From Aquanectria penicillioides (lineage: Eukaryota; Ascomycota; Sordariomycetes; Hypocreales; Nectriaceae): 64,000 nt of DNA. Location: positions 992,001 to 1,056,000 of the forward strand of contig PYIU01000007.1 in assembly GCA_003415625.1 (NCBI GenBank), read 5' to 3'. The notes below the pieces were generated by a model. That model had not been told where the DNA came from and ran no database searches. It saw only the letters and a list, made by a program, of their open reading frames with translations. Position numbers and translations under genes: made by a program. Positions 58,749 through 64,000 of this stretch are shown in pieces. How positions within the stretch are numbered: position 1 is the first letter of the stretch; each line of letters begins with the position of its first letter.

Positions 58749-59720
58749 AAGAGGGGGCGCAACCGGAGCGGCCAGCCAGCCATATCCAGCGGCTTCAGCC
58801 TTGGGGCCCAGAGTTGCGAGGTTGGAGGAGGAGATTGGGTGGCATGGCTCTGCCCTAGGGCCCTAGGCTCCGAGAGGCCCCCCTCGCCCCCAGGCGCCGC
58901 CCCCTGGGCCGGTAGCCGGAGCACACCCCAAGAAGGGGGGAGGGGGGAGGGGCTCCATTGGGCCAGGGCCTGGCAGGGCGAGCTGCAGCGAAGACCCAGC
59001 GAAGGCTCCAGCGGGCTCTGGCCAACTTGATCGTCGTGCATCGACGTCGCATCGCAGCGTGCTGCCTCGTACAGACAGACATGTTTTGCGTGTGCGCGTG
59101 CGTGCGTGCGCTTGTGCATGCCCGCCTGCTGATGTCGAAGTTGCCGGGTTGCTGGTCGCAGGTCGGGGGTTCGAGCAGAATTGGGTTGGGTGTGTTTCGG
59201 GCCTTGCCTCTGTGCCGCATCGTTACCGACGGAACGCCTCGACCCGGCTGCTGCTGACTGCATCTGCTGTCTGGCACAGCGTGTGTGATGCCCATCTGAT
59301 GCCATGCTGCATGGGCGCTGTGCGAGCGCTGGACACGGTGCGTATTAGTGCGCTGTATTGGGCGCCGCACGGAGCTGCCCGCATGGGGCTGCAGGGATGC
59401 TGCTACTTGCCCCTGGCAGCCCTGCCCCTGTCCCCTTGGCTATATTCCCATAGCGCCCTGTCCCTGCATCGGCATCGCGCCCAAGGTGGGGGGGCCGTCC
59501 TCATCGAGAGCCAGCCTGGCGCGCCTTGCTAATTGAGGTTAATGTAAGCTTGGCCTGCCGCTTAGTTTAAACGCCACTTCTAAATTCAGGTACTCGCAGG
59601 GCCGACCGCAGGTAGCTCGCACACGCTCGACGCTCACTCGGGTACTTGGCGAGAGTTTCAGCTCCGTTCATGGCCCAATTTCACCATCAACGCACCTGTT
59701 GTTGGTAGTCGCTGCGCCGG

Positions 59721-59756
59721 CCTTCGCGCCGGCCTTCGCGCCAGCCTTCGCGCCGC
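59721..59756. repeat. 12-bp tandem repeat (ccttcgcgccgg)3
   Basis: Three imperfect copies of CCTTCGCGCCGG lie in tandem in the GC-rich intergenic region. Confidence 0.85.
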
Positions 59757-60339
59757 CTTCGGAGTACGCGGACAGAACGGCTTCTGGGCTATCAGAGAAA
59801 ATATGTCTGATTCTACGGATGCTCAGTGCCGAACCGGGTGCGTGGGCGCTTGAATATGCGTTGTCCGGCCGTGAATAGCTGAACCTGTCATAGGCGGCGC
59901 CGTGATCCGCATGGCGTTATCCGTATTTCCTGCTGTCGAACCCATGGCATTGGTAAGGCGATCGGCACGAACGGAAACCGGCCTCGGTGGCGCCGCCTAT
60001 AGGGCCGCAACGCAGTCCGCTTTGTGCGACCTGGCAGGGGTTTTCCTGGGCTTTTGCCATTTTCAATAAACACTGATCATCTCACAGTCGTCGTAAGCTC
60101 TTTTCCACCCTGGAATAGTGCTCACTCTACCCACCTCCTTGCGTCTCTATTTTCCACATCTTCGACGCCTCGTTTGGGTCTACCCTGTAGTGATACTCTG
60201 ATCATCACAATCCTGCCCTTTGTTTCCGTCTTTCCTCCGTCTAGTCTCCCGCCACTTGCCCGCCTGCCCGCCTGATCTCGCCACGGGTGCCTACACTGTT
60301 GAGCTCAACTACCCTAGAGGTAGCCAGGATTCCCCAACT

Positions 60340-61513
60340 ATGGCTGGTTTCAAAGAGATTGTGGAAAGCAGCAAGCCGGCGAAGAAGTCATGGCCATTGT
60401 GGAAGAAGCTAGCCATCATCGGCCTTGTCATAGTCATTGTTATCCCGTTGGGTGTTGGCCTTGGCGTTGGTCTAGGACGCAAGTCAAACAACGGAAGTGG
60501 TGGCAGTGATGACTCGGGCTCGGACGGCAACAGCACCATCATCACCAACAACACTAGTATCTGGCAGCCAAAGGCTGGTGACACATGGCAGATCGTCCTG
60601 CTCAAGCCCATCAAGTTCGACTCTGACGGCAAGGTTACCCCCGACGTCTCTGCCTACGACATTGACCTCTACGACAACAACGCCACAACCTTCACCACTC
60701 TGCAGCAGCTCGGCAAGAAGGTCATCTGCTACTTCAGCGCCGGTTCGTGGGAGAACTGGAGAGACGACAAGAATGACTTTAAGTCGTCAGACCTCGGAAA
60801 AGTCATGGATGGCTGGCCCAACGAGCGTTGGCTGAACACCCGCAGCGACAACGTGCGCAGCATCATGAAGAAGCGCATCGCCTATGCAGCTCAGAAAGGC
60901 TGTAACGCGATTGACCCTGACAACGTCGACGGCTTTGTGAGTTTCACCATCATTTTTATTTTTAAACTTCATCTCGTCCACCCCCCACACAGGACCGTTT
61001 CATATAAAAGGCACTCTATCGTGAACACCGGCCACAGACGATTATGAGAAAGGGTCCTCGCTCCTCGCCTCTGTTTCAGCACTGACCAGTTTCCTGCAGA
61101 CCAACGACAACGGCGTCGACTTAACCAAGAAGGATGCAATTGATTATGTCAAGTTCCTCTCTGAAACGGCGGCTTCCTACAACATGTCTACGGGACTCAA
61201 GAATGCAGGAGACATCATTAACGACGTTTTGAACTATACGCACTTCTCAGTGAATGAGCAGTGTGTGGAGTACTCGGAGTGCTCGACCTTCTCACCCTTC
61301 ATCGATGCTGGCAAGCCCGTATTTCATATTGAGTACCCGGACGGAACACCAAGCAACGTTTCCACCACTGTCGTTGACGAAATTTGCTCTAGCAAGGGCA
61401 ACGCTACAGGGGCTGAAGGGTTCAGTACCGTCATCAAGAAGATGAACCTCGATGGCTGGGTGGAATATTGCGGATCGTCCAAGACGTACACCACCGAAGT
61501 GCAGTCCAGTTGA
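60340..61513 (+). CDS. ega3: Ega3-type GH114 endo-alpha-1,4-galactosaminidase
   Basis: A 336-residue membrane-anchored enzyme, exons 60340-60936 and 61100-61513. A short basic cytosolic tail precedes one transmembrane segment (about 24-47: KLAIIGLVIVIVIPLGVGLG), then a Gly/Ser/Asp linker with N-glycosylation sites, giving a type II anchor. The GH114 barrel begins TWQIVLLKPIKF. It carries VICYFSAGSWENWRDD, GCNAIDPDNVDGF (catalytic Asp region) and, after the intron, GLKNAGDI and FSVNEQCVEY (second acidic residue). It ends WVEYCGSS...VQSS. A. fumigatus Ega3 cleaves alpha-1,4-linked galactosamine in GAG. The intron is unusually long (163 nt) for this window, and its 3' border (CTGCAG at 61094-61099) is chosen for frame and homology. 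It is divergent from agd3 and convergent with sph3. Confidence 0.9.
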
Positions 61514-62318
61514 ACGAGCTGTTTACCCCTTTCACGCACAAGTGTCTCCGAGACTCTGCCAAGTACGATAATGCCCTTTTTTTTAAGCGAAGAAGTATCT
61601 CTCTTACAAATGCATAAACCGAGCCATCTTAATGTATAGTATGTTATGTATGATATCATCTCATTCTTGTCAATATTTCAAAATGGTATAAAAACTTGGT
61701 ACCTGTGGTTGCATCGCAGGCTATGTATGCACTAGCCAACGAAACCTTCCGAACATGTCTTCCCCTGAAACCTCGCGAATGCTTTTCCCCTTGGGGTGGT
61801 GGTGTGGAGCCTCGGGCGAGAGTCTAAAGCGTTGGACTGGGAATACGCTTCTTCTATCAGCGGTGGCAAGAATAGCCAAGCTCTACCAACGTGTCTTGGT
61901 CTAGCGTCGACTGAAAGCGGACCTTCTTGGTGGAGCAGGGGGCCTAGCAAATTGAAGAGTTACATACGCGGACAGTTCCCTGCCAGTCCTTCTCCGCTCA
62001 ATCATCACCACCTTCCCGTATTGCATGATTATTTCCAGCCACTGGGCAGCCGCTCGGTTAATGCTTGGTTCTGCGCCGTTGGAATATATCTTGGCTCGAC
62101 TCATGAAGCCTGCCTCGCGAACGCTGAGAGGTTGAGGCATTATGGTGGGATCATCAATCATTTAACCGCCGTCATGCCATTGCCGCCCGGCTGCAAGGCT
62201 GGCACTATTGAAAAAAAAATGAAAAAAAAATAAATTTAAAGAACCTTGAAGAAAACCTACAAAATAAGGATTGGGTGATGCCGGCTAGTTTCTCTTTCGA
62301 TGCAAGTGTGGTTGAGTG

Positions 62319-62339
62319 AGTGTGTGTGTGTGTGTGTGC
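62319..62339. repeat. (TG)n dinucleotide microsatellite
   Basis: About ten TG units lie next to the sph3 3' end. Confidence 0.88.
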
Positions 62340-62344
62340 ATCTG

Positions 62345-62446
62345 TCATTTTTTCCCTCCCCCCCGTTTACGCTTCCCCTCTCTCCCCTCTCCCCCTCCCC
62401 TCCCCCCCCCTTTCCCCTTTGGTCTCTCTCCCTCTCCACTCCCCAC
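62345..62446. repeat. Polypyrimidine (C/T) tract
   Basis: About 100 bp of almost pure C/T on the plus strand, a possible triplex-forming tract, just downstream of the sph3 stop codon. Confidence 0.8.
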
Positions 62447-62468
62447 ACGGACGGACGTTAACTCCTTG

Positions 62469-63248
62469 TTATTCCGAGCCCACTTCCAGTTCTTGAGCAA
62501 CCTGGGTCCACATGACGGGCCACTTGGTATACCCTCCACCCAATTCTTCTGTTAAATGAAGTCCCCCAAAGCCCAGTGACCGTATTTCCCGAGCTAGGCC
62601 GGCCGCGTGGCCAGGATCGCCTGAGAGGGAGTGCGCGATGGCGACTGCTTGCGGCCGAAGGTCAGCCGGCAGTTGGGTCAGGCTGCGTTGGACATCTGGT
62701 GTTTTCCAGTGTGCCTCGGACTGTTCGAATACCACAACTAGGTCTGCGCCGTGGAAAAATACGTGGTCAACTACAATGCCGGGATTGTAGACAACCATAC
62801 CTGGGCGATCCAGGGAGTTGTGCCAAGTAGATCTGGTGTGGTCGGCAATCGCTTCGAGGTAACCAACCAAGCACGGATCTGAAGGAGTCTCGTCAATGAA
62901 AACCCCGTCGATCCGGAAGTTGCCATTCCATCCACGGTAGACGTCAACGTCCCTCTTGATGGCCTCGAGCTTTCGCTGGCCGTACGTGCAATGCACATAG
63001 CCAACGGCTCGGATATTTGGGATCGAGCTCATAGTGCGCAGCGCCGCGATGTAGCTGGCATCTGGCAGGGAGTCTGGACCTGGCCCATTGCAGGGGTTGA
63101 TAACGGTGACGAATAGGACGTTGGGGTGTGCACGAGCCACAGAGAAGAGTGGCTCCCACGCCCCCTCGAGGGGATAGATGTAAAGAGGAACGAGCACAAA
63201 GGGCTTGTCCAGAGCCAATTTGGCTGCGCCGTTACTCAGTGAGCCCAT
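62469..63248 (-). CDS. sph3: Sph3-type GH135 (spherulin-4) glycoside hydrolase
   Basis: A 259-residue intronless frame of the spherulin-4/GH135 family. Landmarks are FVLVPLYIYPLEGAWEPLF at the start of the barrel, NPCNGPGPD, VGYVHCTYGQR, FRIDGVFIDETPSDP with the catalytic Asp-Glu pair, VVYNPGIVVDH, and FGGLHLTEELGG at the end. A. fumigatus Sph3 hydrolyses galactosaminogalactan and is required for making it. It also has an N-terminal membrane anchor there; here the start at 63248 gives only a short tail (MGSLSNGAAKLALDKP) before the barrel, so an upstream exon may be missed or this form may be unanchored. Position beside ega3 and agd3 supports the assignment. Confidence 0.88.
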   Translation of the reverse strand: MGSLSNGAAKLALDKPFVLVPLYIYPLEGAWEPLFSVARAHPNVLFVTVINPCNGPGPDSLPDASYIAALRTMSSIPNIRAVGYVHCTYGQRKLEAIKRDVDVYRGWNGNFRIDGVFIDETPSDPCLVGYLEAIADHTRSTWHNSLDRPGMVVYNPGIVVDHVFFHGADLVVVFEQSEAHWKTPDVQRSLTQLPADLRPQAVAIAHSLSGDPGHAAGLAREIRSLGFGGLHLTEELGGGYTKWPVMWTQVAQELEVGSE

Positions 63249-64000
63249 GACCTCTCCGTTTCAGGATGACCAACACGAGAGGATTTGATGGGGGGGAGGA
63301 GGGGACGGCGGAGGCACTGGTTAATGTGCTGTACGAGATGGAGCCCGGGAATGCGAGGTTAGGATAGATAAAGATAGAAAAAATAAAGTTCAGCTGAAAC
63401 CTTGCAACGGACGTTGAATTTAGATGTGTCTTGTCTTACTCGTAAAAGCCTGGTAATCAACGTGGAGGTACCACAGCCGAGACCCAACCGGCAGACGAGT
63501 GTCTCAGAAAAAACAACAACAACGAAATTGTGGCGAGGGGGACGAGGAGACGGGGAGACGGGGGAGGAGGGGATTGCCAAGGAAAGCGTTCGCTGTCGGG
63601 CTTGCGTGGTGGATAATAAGAGCAACGAAAGAGGTGCCAAAACGATAGTTTGCGTCGTTTTCCAAATGTGGCCAAGGCCGTGAAGAGGGCGTATGAAGAA
63701 TCAATAAGTAGCCGGGGGAAGAAGGTCAAGGCGCACAGTAGGATTCGGGTTCGGTAGAGGTCCGCAGAAGAGAGGCGCAAACACAGCAGAAAAAGAGGGG
63801 GCAGGATTCTCCTCACAGAACGCAAAACGTCACCAAGGAGCAAGGGATAATGAGAATCTCGTAATCTGCAGTTGATGTGGCGAAAAGGACCATAAAAAAA
63901 ATAGAATACGGGGTGGGTTCCGCCCTGAAACGGTGCACAAGTCCCAGTTATGCCATTGCCGAGTCGTGTTCGCGACATGGGGCATCCTCGCCCTCAGAGC
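63249..64000. other. Region upstream of sph3, right window edge
   Basis: About 750 bp of sph3 promoter or leader. A hydrophobic minus-strand frame near 63.5-64.0 kb has no convincing splice to the GH135 frame. No gene supported; the uge3 epimerase expected next in this cluster would be beyond the edge. Confidence 0.35.

Larger units (their letters stand above)
58250..60339. promoter_or_regulatory. Long GC-rich divergent region between agd3 and ega3
   Basis: About 2.1 kb between the two divergent starts. The middle (about 58.6-59.8 kb) is clearly more GC-rich than the rest of the window and contains tandem repeats and a TG/CG alternation near 59085-59120. Overlapping open frames on both strands there are a by-product of the GC content. 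It probably holds both promoters and long 5' leaders. Confidence 0.5.
61514..62468. other. Convergent intergenic region with simple repeats
   Basis: About 950 bp between the convergent ega3 and sph3 genes. It holds A-runs at about 62211-62230, a (TG)n run and a long pyrimidine tract. No gene supported. Confidence 0.45.

Noticed and set aside
59161..59185. tRNA-like GGGTTCGAGC T-loop sequence
   Set aside because: The flanking bases do not pair as a T-stem, and no D- or anticodon arm precedes it; no tRNA gene was found anywhere by eye.
58667..59532. Several overlapping 100-210-codon frames on both strands between agd3 and ega3
   Set aside because: High GC content alone keeps frames open; none has family motifs, and they overlap each other on both strands.

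Overview
The window is nuclear DNA from a filamentous ascomycete, most likely one of the Eurotiales (Aspergillus/Penicillium type). Nearly every gene has short GT-AG introns (about 45-165 nt), often with a CTAAC-like branch site. There are two fungal Zn2Cys6 regulators, and part of the galactosaminogalactan (GAG) exopolysaccharide cluster known from Aspergillus fumigatus is present. Gene models below were spliced by hand from the sequence; species identity is inference.

Region 1 (1-14.2 kb) looks like a mitochondrial catabolic cluster. It holds a dicarboxylate carrier (cut by the window edge), an acyl-CoA dehydrogenase, a Zn2Cys6 regulator, a MaoC/FAS1-like acyl-CoA hydratase, a citramalyl-CoA lyase-like CitE/CLYBL protein, and divergent paralogues of the E1 and E2 subunits of 2-oxoglutarate dehydrogenase. 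Read as a pathway, the five enzymes fit: branched 2-oxo diacid -> methylsuccinyl-CoA -> mesaconyl-C4-CoA -> citramalyl-CoA -> acetyl-CoA + pyruvate. 4-Methyl-2-oxoglutarate would be the natural substrate. This is my best candidate for an undescribed system.

Region 2 (15-22 kb) holds ordinary genes: a small RING-like protein, an Mpv17/PMP22 protein, an AAAP amino-acid transporter and a DUF3140 + HVA1-TUDOR protein. An 89-bp tandem duplication lies between the last two.

Region 3 (22.3-30.7 kb) is a second compact cluster: cyclase-family hydrolase, MFS transporter, Zn2Cys6 regulator, and a divergently transcribed flavin amine oxidase with a peroxisomal AKL tail. It is followed by a small secreted cysteine-rich protein made of two copies of one cysteine module, and an RTA1-like membrane protein.

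Region 4 (35-46 kb) holds an SDR, a probably frameshifted hypothetical gene, a sugar transporter and a secreted expansin-like protein, separated by long apparently non-coding stretches.

Region 5 (48.5-52.1 kb) is a single STAND (NACHT-type) NTPase gene whose open frame runs into a C-terminus resembling the RNA-binding, zinc-knuckle end of a Tad1-type LINE ORF1.

Region 6 (54-63.2 kb) is part of the GAG cluster: agd3-like deacetylase with a giant Ser/Thr stalk, ega3-like GH114 galactosaminidase and sph3-like GH135 hydrolase. The gtb3 glycosyltransferase expected beside agd3 is not there; the STAND gene is its neighbour instead. uge3 would lie beyond the right edge if order is conserved.
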